In this document: piece after piece, positions 52,594-61,752 of the stretch
Position numbering within the stretch: the stretch's first letter is position 1
Layout: every line of letters starts with the position of its first letter
Origin: Caulobacter sp. FWC26
Lineage (GTDB): Bacteria > Pseudomonadota > Alphaproteobacteria > Caulobacterales > Caulobacteraceae
Assembly: GCF_002742645.2 (NCBI RefSeq)
Contig: NZ_CP033875.1
Coordinates: 3,884,001-3,948,000, forward strand
DNA length: 64,000 bases
Direction of reading: 5' to 3'
Translations under genes and position numbers: made by a program
The notes under the pieces: generated by a model
Database searches by the model: none
What the model saw: only the letters and a program-made list of their open reading frames with translations
What the model was told of the DNA's origin: nothing

Positions 52594-53304
52594 ATGAAAG
52601 TCGCCCTGCTCGACGACGACCAGAGTCACAACGCCCTCGTCGCTTCGGTTCTGGATCCGGCCGGCTTCACCTGCACGAGCTTCACGACGCCCTCTCGCTT
52701 GCTGGCCGAGTTACGCAAGCAGACCTTCGATCTCATCATCCTGGACTGGAACATGCCCGAGTTGTCGGGCGTGGAGACGCTGAAGCTGCTGCGTGAGGAT
52801 CCCCTCACCGCGCCGCCCGTCCTGTTGCTGACCAGCCGCTCGGTGGAAGCCGATCTCGTCGAGGGCCTGAACGCCGGCGCCGACGACTATATCGTCAAGC
52901 CGCTACAGCCTCAGGTGCTGCTAGCTCGCGTGAACGCTGTGGTGCGGCGTATTCATCGCCCCCCGAGCCAGCCGCAGCCCGAACAATACGGCCAGTACCG
53001 GCTGGATCCCGGGGCGCAGACCGCCAGTTGGGATGGACGCGTCGAGACCCTGACCCCGAAGGAGTTCCAACTGGCGTCGCTTCTGTTCAGCAACCTTTCG
53101 CGTCCCCTGTCCCGCGAGTACCTGCTGCGACGCATCTGGGGCCAACGACCCGACCTGGAGACCCGGACGCTGGACGCCCACGTCTCCCGTCTGCGGTCGA
53201 AGCTGCATCTTCGCCCGAACAACGGGTTCCGGCTGAGCACCGTCTATGGCTTCGGCTACCGCCTGGAAGCATGCGACCCGGACACTACGGGCGAGGGAGA
53301 TTGA
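52594..53304 (+). CDS. OmpR-family response regulator
   Basis: A 236-residue OmpR/PhoB regulator. Start ATG at 52594 (MKVALLDDDQSHNALV). Receiver with phosphoacceptor D51 (LIILDWNMPELSG), Thr in LLTSRSVEA, Lys in IVKPLQPQ. The C-terminal winged helix has LTPKEFQLASLLFSNLSRPLSREYLLRRIWG and TRTLDAHVSRLRSKL. It opens a three-gene cassette, 2 bp before the LysM-FecR gene. Confidence 0.93.
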   Translation: MKVALLDDDQSHNALVASVLDPAGFTCTSFTTPSRLLAELRKQTFDLIILDWNMPELSGVETLKLLREDPLTAPPVLLLTSRSVEADLVEGLNAGADDYIVKPLQPQVLLARVNAVVRRIHRPPSQPQPEQYGQYRLDPGAQTASWDGRVETLTPKEFQLASLLFSNLSRPLSREYLLRRIWGQRPDLETRTLDAHVSRLRSKLHLRPNNGFRLSTVYGFGYRLEACDPDTTGEGD

Positions 53305-53306
53305 CC

Positions 53307-54644
53307 ATGTCCAGGGCGGCTACAGCGCGCCTCGCGGCGCTTGCGCTGTTGGGAGCGGCGACGGCGCGGGCGGAAACGGCGCCTGTCGATCCTCCGGTGG
53401 CCTACATGGTCAAACCAGGAGACACGCTGATCGGCCTGGGACGCGCCTACCTGAACCGTCCGAGCGACTATCGTCGGGTTCAGAAAGCCAATGGCGTGAC
53501 CGAGCCCCGGCGGCTGCGTCCGGGCTCCCGGCTCGCCATCGACCCGAACTTGCTGAAGTCGACGCCGATCGCCGCGACGCTGTCGGCGCTGACGGGGCCC
53601 GTGCAGATCGAGACCAACGGCCAGCGGATACCCGGCCGCGTGGGCATGTCGCTGTCGGAAGGGCAGTGGATCATCACGGGTCCTGGCGCTTTCGCGACCT
53701 TCGAGCTTGAGGACGCCTCACGCGTCACCCTGCCCTCGAACACCCGCGTGCGGATCGCCAAGCTGCGCCAGACCTTGCTGAACAACGCGCCCCAGCGCGT
53801 CTTCCAGCTCGATCAAGGCAAGGGAACGATCTCGGCCACGCCCACGCCGACGCCCGGGGCGCGGTTCGAGGTGCGCACGCCGGTTTCGGTGTCGGCGGTG
53901 CGCGGCACAGAGTTCCGCGTCGCTGCGGCGGCCGACAGGGCCCAGACGGAGGTCCTGAAAGGCGCCGTCGGGGTCGCCGCAGGCGAGACCGTCTCGGACG
54001 CCCCGCCCATCGCGGCCGGCTTTGGCGTCAGCGCTTCGGCGAACGGCGTCAGCGCCCCCGTCGACCTGTTGCCCGGGCCCAAGCTGGGCGCGGGCGGCCA
54101 GACCCAGAGCGACGCGCTGGTTCGTTTCAGCCTGGAACCTGTCAAGGGCGCCGCGTCCTACCGCCTGCTGCTGGCGCGGGACGCGGGCTTCGTCGACATT
54201 TTCGCCGAGGCCACGACCCAGGCGACGTCCCAGGAGAAGCCGAACGCGGACTTCGGCCAGATCGCGAACGGCACCTACTTCGTTCGGCTCACCGCCATCG
54301 ACCCTGGCGGGCTGGAGGGGTTCCCGGCCGACTACAGCTTTGACCGCGACCTCGACACCCTGGACGCCGCGTCGCCCAATGACACCCGCCAGGGGAAGCA
54401 TCGCAGCTTCCTGTTCCGGTGGAGTTCCGCCGGCGACGGGGTGCGGAACTACCGCTTCCAGATGTTCGCCGAAGCTGACCCAAAGACCCCGATCGTCGAC
54501 CAGCCCGGCCTGACTGAACCGCGACTGACGCTCACCGATCTCGCGCCCGGGGCCTACACATGGCGGGTCAGCGCTCTGCGCTTCAAGGACGGCGTGATGA
54601 CGGAAAAGCAAGGGCCGCCGCAGCAGTTGCAGATCGGGAAGTGA
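53307..54644 (+). CDS. Exported LysM-FecR domain protein
   Basis: A 445-residue protein with a Sec signal (MSRAATARLAALALLGAATARA). LysM domain at about residues 33-78 (YMVKPGDTLIGLGRAYLN...GSRLAID) for peptidoglycan binding. FecR-type domain about 95-205 (ITGPGAFATFELEDASRVTLPSNTRVRI, VSVSAVRGTEFRVAAA). The C-terminal half is repeat-like beta structure (SFLFRWSSAGDGVRNYRFQMFAEAD). Middle gene of the cassette and probably its periplasmic ligand or sensor. Confidence 0.88.
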   Translation: MSRAATARLAALALLGAATARAETAPVDPPVAYMVKPGDTLIGLGRAYLNRPSDYRRVQKANGVTEPRRLRPGSRLAIDPNLLKSTPIAATLSALTGPVQIETNGQRIPGRVGMSLSEGQWIITGPGAFATFELEDASRVTLPSNTRVRIAKLRQTLLNNAPQRVFQLDQGKGTISATPTPTPGARFEVRTPVSVSAVRGTEFRVAAAADRAQTEVLKGAVGVAAGETVSDAPPIAAGFGVSASANGVSAPVDLLPGPKLGAGGQTQSDALVRFSLEPVKGAASYRLLLARDAGFVDIFAEATTQATSQEKPNADFGQIANGTYFVRLTAIDPGGLEGFPADYSFDRDLDTLDAASPNDTRQGKHRSFLFRWSSAGDGVRNYRFQMFAEADPKTPIVDQPGLTEPRLTLTDLAPGAYTWRVSALRFKDGVMTEKQGPPQQLQIGK

Positions 54645-56917
54645 CGGCGTCCTCCACCCGTCCGCCCCGGCTGCAAGGACGCCGAGCCTCCTGGTTCTGG
54701 CTGGCCGTCGTCGCGAGCCTGGCGCTGGCCGTCGTCGCGGCGCGCGCGCCCAGCCGCCTGGACAGTCTCCTGTACGACGTCTTGACCCGCGCCAATGCGC
54801 GCCCCGCCGACGACTCGATCCTGATCATCGATATCGACGAACGCAGCCTGGCCAGGTTGGGCGCCTGGCCGTGGGCCCGCGACAGGCACGCCCGGATGAT
54901 CGACCAGCTCGATCAGGCGGGCGCTGGGACGATCGTCTACGATGTCCTGTTCAGCCAACCCTCTCCAGACCCCGCTCAGGACCTTGCCCTCGGCGAAGCC
55001 ATCAAGCGATCCGGACGCGTCTACCTGCCGGAGTTCCTGACCGATAGCGGCCAGAACGCGCCGCCCCGTATCGTGAGCTCGATCCCTGAGATCGCCCAAG
55101 GCGCGGCCGGTGTCGGTCTGGCGCACGTGCGCTTCGACAACGACGGCGTCGTGCGGCGCATGGCGCCGTTCGAGGCCGACGGTCCAAACCTCCGCCCTGA
55201 TCTGATGACCGTGGTCCACCGCGCCACCCGACCGCCGGGCTCACCGGATGTCACCCGGAGCGACGCCCAAACCTTGCTGATCCCCTTCGCCGGACCGCCG
55301 TCCATCTACCGACATGTCAGCTTCGTCAGCGTGTTGGAGGGCGAGGTGCCCAGAGAGCTGATCGCCGGGCGTACGGTGTTCGTCGGCGTCACCGCGCCAG
55401 GCCTCGGCCCGGCCTTTCCGACGCCTGTGACGCCCGACGCCGCCAGCATGACCGGCGTTCAACTACAGGCGAGCATCCTCGACGCCCTGCGACGAGGACA
55501 GATGATCAAGCCGGCGGAGTCGGCGAGCCGCGTGGGATTCAGCCTGACCCTGCTGTGGCTGCTGCTGATCGGGTTCATCGCCCTGCCGCCCCGCGCGAAT
55601 CTCTTGCTGACGATGGGCCTGTGCCTTGTGGCGCTGGGCTACTCGGCCGCCCTCCTCTGGCTGGCCCATGTCTGGCTTTCGCCGATCGCCACGGTGATCG
55701 GCCTGATACTGGTGGCGCTGGTCTGGGGGTGGGGGCAGTTGAGCCGGGTCAGCGACCTGATGGGGCGGGAACTGGCGCGCGTGCGGTCGATCGTGAGGGC
55801 GCGCGGGGCGAAGCCGGCGGCCTTCCAGGGCGACGTCATCTCGCGCCAAGCCTCCAGCCTCGGCGAGGCGATCACGCACATGGACGATCTGCGCCGCTTT
55901 TCCGCCGACGCCTTGTTCAGCCTACCCGACGCCACCTTGGTGGCGGACGCCCACGGCCGGGTGATCGCCGCGAACGCGGCCGCCCAAGCCCTGTTTGGAC
56001 CCCATCAGACCGCCTTGAACGGCGCCTCTATGGCCGACCTGATCAATCTGCTGGATCCGCTCGGGCGACGGTTTGAGCTCGACTGGCCGCACGCCACCGA
56101 CCAGCAGGACCCCGTCGATCTGCATCTGCCGGACGGCCGGACCCTGCAGCTCCAGACCGTGTTCCGGCGTGACGACAACGGCGCGCCGGCCGGGTGGATC
56201 GTGCGGTTGGCCGACATCTCGATCCTGACCGCCGCCATGCGCCAGCGGGAGCAGGCGCTGCAGCTTCTGACGCACGACATGCGCTCGCCCCAGACTTCGA
56301 TCCTGGCCTTGCTGGCGACGACGCCGGACCTGCCGAGCGAAACCGCCGAGCGGATCGCGGCCTACGCCCGCCGCACCCTCGCTCTGGCCGACGGCTTCGT
56401 TCAACTGGCCCGCGCGGAGGTCACGCCTGTTTCCCTGGAGCCACTCGATCTGGCCGACGTGGCGGTCGAGGCGATCGACGAGGTCTGGCCTCAATCGGTG
56501 CAGCGGAAAATCCGCATCGAGCAGGTCGGCGGCGACACGCCCCTGATGGTGCTGGGCGATCGTGGCGTACTGGCGCGCGCCTTGGTCAATCTGCTGGGCA
56601 ACGCCGTGAAATACAGCCCGCCCGGCTCCACGATCACCGTCACCCTGTCCGAGCAGGCTTCGCCGAGCGGCCCGGTGGTCAGCGCCGCCATCGCCGACCA
56701 GGGGCCGGGCTTGTCACGCGAGGAGGCCGCCTCCGCCTTTCGGGCCTTCCAACGGTTCGAGCGTCCGGGTCAAACCCTGGCGGGCGGCGGCGTCGGACTT
56801 GGACTCGCCTTCGTTCAGGCGGCCATCGCGCGTCATGGCGGAGAGGTGTCCTGCCGCAGCGAACCCGGCGTCGGCGCCGAATTCACCGTCCGCCTGCCTC
56901 GACACGGAGTCGGATAG
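54641..56917 (+). CDS. CHASE2 sensor histidine kinase
   Basis: A 758-residue kinase. Start GTG at 54641 overlaps the stop of the LysM-FecR gene (GTGA). One N-terminal membrane segment, then a large periplasmic CHASE2 domain (about 40-280, ARADDSILIIDIDERSL-like), then three membrane segments (about 290-370). A PAS domain (about 420-520), HisKA with H545 in LLTHDMRSPQTSI, and an HATPase_c domain (N box LVNLLGNAVKYS, GPGLSREE, GGGVGLGLAFVQAA). Partner of the OmpR-type regulator. Confidence 0.93.
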   Translation: MTASSTRPPRLQGRRASWFWLAVVASLALAVVAARAPSRLDSLLYDVLTRANARPADDSILIIDIDERSLARLGAWPWARDRHARMIDQLDQAGAGTIVYDVLFSQPSPDPAQDLALGEAIKRSGRVYLPEFLTDSGQNAPPRIVSSIPEIAQGAAGVGLAHVRFDNDGVVRRMAPFEADGPNLRPDLMTVVHRATRPPGSPDVTRSDAQTLLIPFAGPPSIYRHVSFVSVLEGEVPRELIAGRTVFVGVTAPGLGPAFPTPVTPDAASMTGVQLQASILDALRRGQMIKPAESASRVGFSLTLLWLLLIGFIALPPRANLLLTMGLCLVALGYSAALLWLAHVWLSPIATVIGLILVALVWGWGQLSRVSDLMGRELARVRSIVRARGAKPAAFQGDVISRQASSLGEAITHMDDLRRFSADALFSLPDATLVADAHGRVIAANAAAQALFGPHQTALNGASMADLINLLDPLGRRFELDWPHATDQQDPVDLHLPDGRTLQLQTVFRRDDNGAPAGWIVRLADISILTAAMRQREQALQLLTHDMRSPQTSILALLATTPDLPSETAERIAAYARRTLALADGFVQLARAEVTPVSLEPLDLADVAVEAIDEVWPQSVQRKIRIEQVGGDTPLMVLGDRGVLARALVNLLGNAVKYSPPGSTITVTLSEQASPSGPVVSAAIADQGPGLSREEAASAFRAFQRFERPGQTLAGGGVGLGLAFVQAAIARHGGEVSCRSEPGVGAEFTVRLPRHGVG

Positions 56918-56920
56918 ATC

Positions 56921-57418
56921 CTATCGCGCCTTGGAGACGCTGAGCGCGTCAACCAACAGGTCCGCCACCTGCGCCGGCGTCTCGCGCCTGGTGCGGATCG
57001 AGGACCAGGCCAGGGTTCCGCCGTCGCGTGCGTTGATAACGGCCAGGGTGACGACACGCGCTTTTCCGCGCTGCCCCCACAACCGCCACCACGGCGCTTC
57101 ATCGGGCGCGCTGCGCCAGGCGTTTTGATCCAACGCGCCCACGGCGCTCGAGACCCCAACGGTCGGGAGCGGCTGGGCGACGCCGACCTGAACCAGATAC
57201 ACGGGCTTTTCCGTGTTCGCTGCGGCGCCTAGCCGGCTCAAGACCCCGATCTCGACCGCACGGGCGTACGTCGCCGCCTCGCCATCGGTCTGACCTGGAT
57301 ATGCGGCGACCGCCGCCCCCTTCATCGACGCGATATCGCCCTGACCAACCGCGCGGGGCGAGGCGCAGGCGCCGAGCAGAAGGCCGCACACCGCCAGGGC
57401 GAAAACCGGGTGACGCAT
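56921..57418 (-). CDS. Lipoprotein of unknown function
   Basis: A 165-residue lipoprotein. Signal with lipobox LLLGAC (MRHPVFALAVCGLLLGAC), Cys acylation site. The mature part has VYLVQVGVAQPLPTVGVS and VVTLAVINARDGGTLAWSS and resembles small envelope lipoproteins of DUF4136 type, weakly. It ends 4 bp from the kinase stop (convergent). Function unknown. Confidence 0.8.
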   Translation of the reverse strand: MRHPVFALAVCGLLLGACASPRAVGQGDIASMKGAAVAAYPGQTDGEAATYARAVEIGVLSRLGAAANTEKPVYLVQVGVAQPLPTVGVSSAVGALDQNAWRSAPDEAPWWRLWGQRGKARVVTLAVINARDGGTLAWSSIRTRRETPAQVADLLVDALSVSKAR

Positions 57419-57617
57419 GATCTCAATCCTCTTGAGTCGTACGAAACGACCCTAGCGCGGGCGACTCCAAAGATCATCCACGCGCCCACGACCCGGGCGG
57501 CGCCAGAGCGGCCGGAGACGGGAGTTGACCCTTCCGTAAGTTTGCATCGTTATTCCGCCCCAAAAATGGATATTGCTTCGCTGTGAGGGGCTACGGGCTT
57601 CGGACTTGGGAGATCTT

Positions 57618-58145
57618 TTGAGCGATACGGACTCGGACAAGGCCGCGCTGCTGCGCCTGTACGAGGAGAAGCGCGCCAATCTGGTGCGCGTCTTTGCGGC
57701 GCGCCTGAATTCACGAGCCGAGGCCGAGGATCTCGTACAAGATCTCTTCATCCGCATCAGCGGCCTGGAGGTCCTGGAGCCGATCGACAATCCCTCCGCC
57801 CTGCTCCATCGCATCGGTTCAAACCTGATGCTCGACCGCCTGCGCAGCCAGAAGCGCTCCGGAGCGCGCGACACCGACTGGCGTGACGTGAACACCACGG
57901 TGCTGGCGGGCCAGGAGGTCGCCGACCAGCCCTTGGCGGACGAGGTCGTCAATAGTCGCCAGCGCCTGCAGGCGCTGGTCAAGGCGGTCGAGGATCTGCC
58001 CGAGAAGACCCAGCAGGCGTTCCGGCTGCACAAGCTGGAGGGCCTCAGCCATGCCGAGACTGCACGGCGAATGAACATCAGCGTCAGCACTGTCGAAAAG
58101 CACATCAGCTCGGCCCTAAAGACCCTGACGAGGCGACTGCGTTGA
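57618..58145 (+). CDS. ECF sigma factor, FecI-type
   Basis: A 175-residue ECF sigma factor. Start TTG at 57618 is preceded by GGGAG; TTG at 57573 is an alternative. Region 2: EDLVQDLFIRISGLE with NPSALLHRIGSNLMLDRLRSQKR. Region 4: LPEKTQQAFRLHKLEGLSHAETARRMNISVSTVEKHISSALKTLTRRL. It is followed by fecR-type and TonB-receptor genes, the usual cell-surface signalling set. Confidence 0.93.
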   Translation: MSDTDSDKAALLRLYEEKRANLVRVFAARLNSRAEAEDLVQDLFIRISGLEVLEPIDNPSALLHRIGSNLMLDRLRSQKRSGARDTDWRDVNTTVLAGQEVADQPLADEVVNSRQRLQALVKAVEDLPEKTQQAFRLHKLEGLSHAETARRMNISVSTVEKHISSALKTLTRRLR

Positions 58146-58230
58146 TTTATGCAATGCTAGATGGGGGACGGAAACGGTCGGCGCCGTCGACCCTCTTGGG
58201 GATGATGGATCCTTGCGGGAGCCACGCCGG

Positions 58231-59208
58231 ATGAGCCGGTCTGCGCAATATCTTCAGGAGGCGGCCGACTGGCTGACCCGGTTGCAGCGGCCGGAAGCCG
58301 GTGAAGCCGACTGGCTTGCGTTTGACGCCTGGCTGGAAGAGCCCGGCGCGCGCGAGGCCTATGACGCCGTCCAAGCCGTCGACGAGGAGATCTTCGAACG
58401 TGGAGCGGCCTTGCGGGGAGCGTTGACGGAACCTCGGCGCGTCGCGGGCAAGCGGCCCTTCTCGGTCGACTGGCGCTGGCTGGGCGGTCTGGGCGCGACA
58501 GCGGCTGCCGCCGCCATCGCCTTGACGCTCGCACCGTGGGGAGAACTTCTGCCCCAGCCAGACACGCTCTATTCGACCGCCAAGGGCGAGAGCCGGGTCA
58601 TCCAGCTGGCGGATGGCAGCCGCATCGACCTGAACACCGACTCGAATCTGTCGGTTCGACTGGAAGACGACGCTCGGCGCGTCACCATCCACGATGGCCA
58701 GGCGCTGTTCGATGTGGCGCGTGATGAGCGCCGTCCTTTCCTGATTACCGTCGGCGACGAAACCGTCCGCGTGCTCGGCACAAAATTCGACGTGCGCCGT
58801 CGGGACGGCCGGCTGGCCGTGACCGTTCTGCGCGGCGCGGTCGAGGTGTCGACCGAAGGCGAGGGCAAGCCCGTCAGGCTACGCCCCGGACAGATGCTCG
58901 AACATGTCGACGGCTCCGGCGCCCCCGTGGTCCGGACCGTGTCGACAGAGGAGCAGGTCAGCTGGCGCTCCGGGCGCCTCGTCTATCGAGACCAAACCCT
59001 GGGGCGGGTCGTCAGCGATCTGAACCACTACTTCGAGCGGCCGCTTCGTCTTGAGGGCGTGAGCACGGCCAATCTGCGCTTCTCCGGCGTATTGATCGTG
59101 GATGGTCAGGATGCGATGGTTCGCCGCCTCACCAGCCTGATGCCGATTTCGGCGACGCCGACCGATGACTCCATTCTTCTGCGCGAAAGATCTTCCCCGG
59201 CGAAGTGA
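58231..59208 (+). CDS. FecR-family anti-sigma regulator
   Basis: A 325-residue FecR protein. Start ATG at 58231 (MSRSAQYLQEAADWLTRLQRPEAGEADWLAFDAWL, the sigma-binding N-terminal domain DUF4880). Single membrane segment (GGLGATAAAAAIALTLAPWG), then periplasmic FecR domain GESRVIQLADGSRIDLNTDSNLSVRLEDDARRVTIHDGQALFDV, and a C-terminal STN-contacting part. It holds the sigma factor and receives the receptor signal. Confidence 0.95.
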   Translation: MSRSAQYLQEAADWLTRLQRPEAGEADWLAFDAWLEEPGAREAYDAVQAVDEEIFERGAALRGALTEPRRVAGKRPFSVDWRWLGGLGATAAAAAIALTLAPWGELLPQPDTLYSTAKGESRVIQLADGSRIDLNTDSNLSVRLEDDARRVTIHDGQALFDVARDERRPFLITVGDETVRVLGTKFDVRRRDGRLAVTVLRGAVEVSTEGEGKPVRLRPGQMLEHVDGSGAPVVRTVSTEEQVSWRSGRLVYRDQTLGRVVSDLNHYFERPLRLEGVSTANLRFSGVLIVDGQDAMVRRLTSLMPISATPTDDSILLRERSSPAK

Positions 59209-59229
59209 CGCCTCGCGGCTGGTTCGATC

Positions 59230-61623
59230 CTGAAACGAGCCCGCCTCCTCGTCGCCGCTGGCCTCTTTGGCCTCGGCGTCCAAGGCCCCGCCGGGGCTGC
59301 GGAAACCCGCGCGCGCCTGGATATCCGCAAGTCCACCGTCGGCGAGACCCTGATTGAACTGGGCCTTCGCCTGGGCGTCAGCATGGGCGGGGTCGAGGCC
59401 TGCAAGGGCCCCGGCGCGCCGCTGGTCGGAACGTTCAGCCTGCGCGAGGCGCTGGACCGGGCGACCGCCGGAAAGGGGTGCGCGTACAGTTTCGTGGACG
59501 CCAGGACGATCCGATTCTCGGCGCTTCGTCCGGCCTTGCCGCCTCGCCCCGCCGGAACGACACCGGCTCGCGTGGTCATAGAACCCATGGCGCCGCTCGC
59601 GCCCCTCACCATCAGCGCCGGCAAACGACCACTTCGTCTGGGTAGCCTTCCGGGCGGGGTCAGCGTGATCAACGCACCACAGCTTCGAGACACCGGCGCG
59701 AGCGACACGAATTCAGTGGCGCGGCAAACGGCGGGTTTCATCACCACCAACCTGGGAGCCGCGCGAAACAAGATCCTGTTGCGGGGCCTTTCGGACGGCA
59801 CCTTCACGGGACGCACGCAGTCGACCGTCGGGACCTATCTCGACGACCTGCCCATCAACTACAACGCCCCGGATCCTGATCTGCGGCTGATCGATGTGGA
59901 TCGCGTCGAGATTCTGCGCGGCCCTCAGGGCGCGCTGTATGGCGCAGGCTCGCTGAGCGGCATCTATCGGATCGTGACCCGCCCCCCGGAACTGGGGGTC
60001 GCCTCGACCTCGGTCGGCGCCACGACCGCCAGCACCCGGTCTGGCTCGCCCAGCTATAAGCTGGAGAGCGTGATCAACCTCCCCACCGGCGATAACTCTG
60101 CGGCCAGAGTCGTCGCCTACCATGATGTGGACGGCGGCTATCTGGACGACGTCAATCTGCGCCTTTCCAATGTCGACCGAACGACGCGAAGGGGGGGGCG
60201 GGCGGCTTGGCGGGTCGATCTTGGCGACTGGCGGATCAAGCTGGGCGCCGCTCGGCAGAGTGTGTCCTCAAAGGACACCCAATACGTCACCCTGGCGCCC
60301 GGGGGCCCTCGACGCGCTAACCAGGTGCGCGAAACCCACCGCAATCGGCTGGGTCAGGCCTCCCTCAACATCAGCGGCTCCGGCGATTGGGGCCAAATCG
60401 ACTCCGTGACTGGCTATGTGCGCCACAACTACGCCAGCCGCTACGACGCCACCCTGTCGCTCAGCCAGTTCTCCCAAACCGCTGTCGAACTGGGCGTCTA
60501 CGACGAGTCGACGAAGCTTCGGATGGCGGTGCAAGACCTTCTCTACACGGCGCCCGCACGGGGCCGCCTGCGTTGGATGCTCGGCGCCTTCGCCGCGAGG
60601 AGCCTGGAAGACGGCGCGTCGGACCTTCGGGCGCGCGCCGGCGGCATGACCCGCGGCGTTTACAACGAACAGCGCGAGGATCGTCTGAACGAGCACGCCC
60701 TGTATGGCGAGGCCACCTATGATCTTGGCGGGGGCTGGAAGGCTGCGGTCGGCGGACGGGCGTTCAAAACGATGGTCCAGACACGTTCTCACGTCCTGGC
60801 TCCGCCGCCCGGACAGTCCCGTGATCTCGATCGGAAAGCCTCGTTCGACGGCTTCTCGCCGAAGCTATCCCTGCAGCGAGACCTGTCGGGCGGCGGTCTG
60901 ATCTACCTCCTGAGTTCGGAGGGCTATCGCGCGGGCGGCTTCAATTCCGGCGGTCTTCTGGCGCCCGGCGCGACGCGTCGGGTTTTCCGACCCGACCATC
61001 TGCGCAACTACGAGATGGGGCTGGCGCTGAATCCCTGGCGCGGACGCATGAATCTTCGGGCCGCGCTGTTCATGGTGGATTGGCGCAATATCCAGACCGA
61101 CCAGTATTTCGGATCGGGGCTGTCCTACACGGCCAATGTCGGCGACGGCCGTAATCGCGGTCTCGAGATCGAGGCCACCTGGCGGGCCACCCCCCGACTG
61201 GTGGTCAGCGGCAACGCGCTGTTCAACCGCCCTGAGCTGACCAGGATCGAACCCGGTTTCGGCATCGCCGGCGCCGCCAGCCTGCCCGGCGTGCCCGATG
61301 TTTCGTTCGGCGGCCTGGCCAGCTACCAGCGGCCGCTGACGCCCCGCGCCTCGCTGTTGCTGACCGCCGAGGCAGGCTATATCGGCCAGTCTCGACTGAC
61401 CTTCGACCCGCGATACTCGCCGTCGATGGGCGGTTACTATACCGGCAAGCTGTCGGCCCAACTGCTGGGCGAGAGATGGCGCGCGGCGCTCTTCGTCAGC
61501 AATCCATGGAACAGTTCGAGCGACACATTCGCTTACGGCAACCCGTTCAGCTTCGGTCAGGTGCGTCAAGTCACCCCGCAGCGCCCCCGCACCTGGAGCC
61601 TGTCACTCGCCGCTGACTTCTAG
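59230..61623 (+). CDS. TonB-dependent receptor with STN signalling domain
   Basis: A 797-residue receptor if it starts at CTG 59230. The first in-frame ATG (59383) would remove the signal peptide (KRARLLVAAGLFGLGVQGPAGAA). N-terminal STN domain (LDIRKSTVGETLIELGLRLGVSMGG), plug (VARQTAGFITTNLGAARNKILLRGLSD, VDRVEILRGPQGALYGAGSLSG), and a 22-strand barrel ending in ADF. The STN domain talks to the FecR protein. The ligand is probably a siderophore or other iron chelate; not provable here. Confidence 0.92.
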   Translation: MKRARLLVAAGLFGLGVQGPAGAAETRARLDIRKSTVGETLIELGLRLGVSMGGVEACKGPGAPLVGTFSLREALDRATAGKGCAYSFVDARTIRFSALRPALPPRPAGTTPARVVIEPMAPLAPLTISAGKRPLRLGSLPGGVSVINAPQLRDTGASDTNSVARQTAGFITTNLGAARNKILLRGLSDGTFTGRTQSTVGTYLDDLPINYNAPDPDLRLIDVDRVEILRGPQGALYGAGSLSGIYRIVTRPPELGVASTSVGATTASTRSGSPSYKLESVINLPTGDNSAARVVAYHDVDGGYLDDVNLRLSNVDRTTRRGGRAAWRVDLGDWRIKLGAARQSVSSKDTQYVTLAPGGPRRANQVRETHRNRLGQASLNISGSGDWGQIDSVTGYVRHNYASRYDATLSLSQFSQTAVELGVYDESTKLRMAVQDLLYTAPARGRLRWMLGAFAARSLEDGASDLRARAGGMTRGVYNEQREDRLNEHALYGEATYDLGGGWKAAVGGRAFKTMVQTRSHVLAPPPGQSRDLDRKASFDGFSPKLSLQRDLSGGGLIYLLSSEGYRAGGFNSGGLLAPGATRRVFRPDHLRNYEMGLALNPWRGRMNLRAALFMVDWRNIQTDQYFGSGLSYTANVGDGRNRGLEIEATWRATPRLVVSGNALFNRPELTRIEPGFGIAGAASLPGVPDVSFGGLASYQRPLTPRASLLLTAEAGYIGQSRLTFDPRYSPSMGGYYTGKLSAQLLGERWRAALFVSNPWNSSSDTFAYGNPFSFGQVRQVTPQRPRTWSLSLAADF

Positions 61624-61716
61624 CGAAAGCCGCGCCGCCAAATCGCGACACTGACGATTTTCTTGAGCAGCCGACGGAGGTCGCTTCGGGTCGGCGGCGT
61701 CTTCCCCAGGAGACCT

Positions 61717-61752
61717 ATGCGGGGGCGGGGTCGCGCAGTCGGGATTTTGTGA
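61717..61752 (+). promoter_or_regulatory. 11-codon leader ORF coupled to the GT2 gene
   Basis: ATG at 61717 follows AGGAG at 4 bases and reads MRGRGRAVGIL then TGA, whose last base is the first base of the GT2 ATG (TGATG). The GT2 gene has no good Shine-Dalgarno of its own, so its translation is probably coupled to this leader. Confidence 0.55.

Noticed and set aside
59150-59235. GGTTCGATCC resembling a tRNA T-arm
   Set aside because: It falls between the FecR stop and the receptor start; the needed acceptor stem and anticodon arm cannot be formed in the preceding 70 bases.
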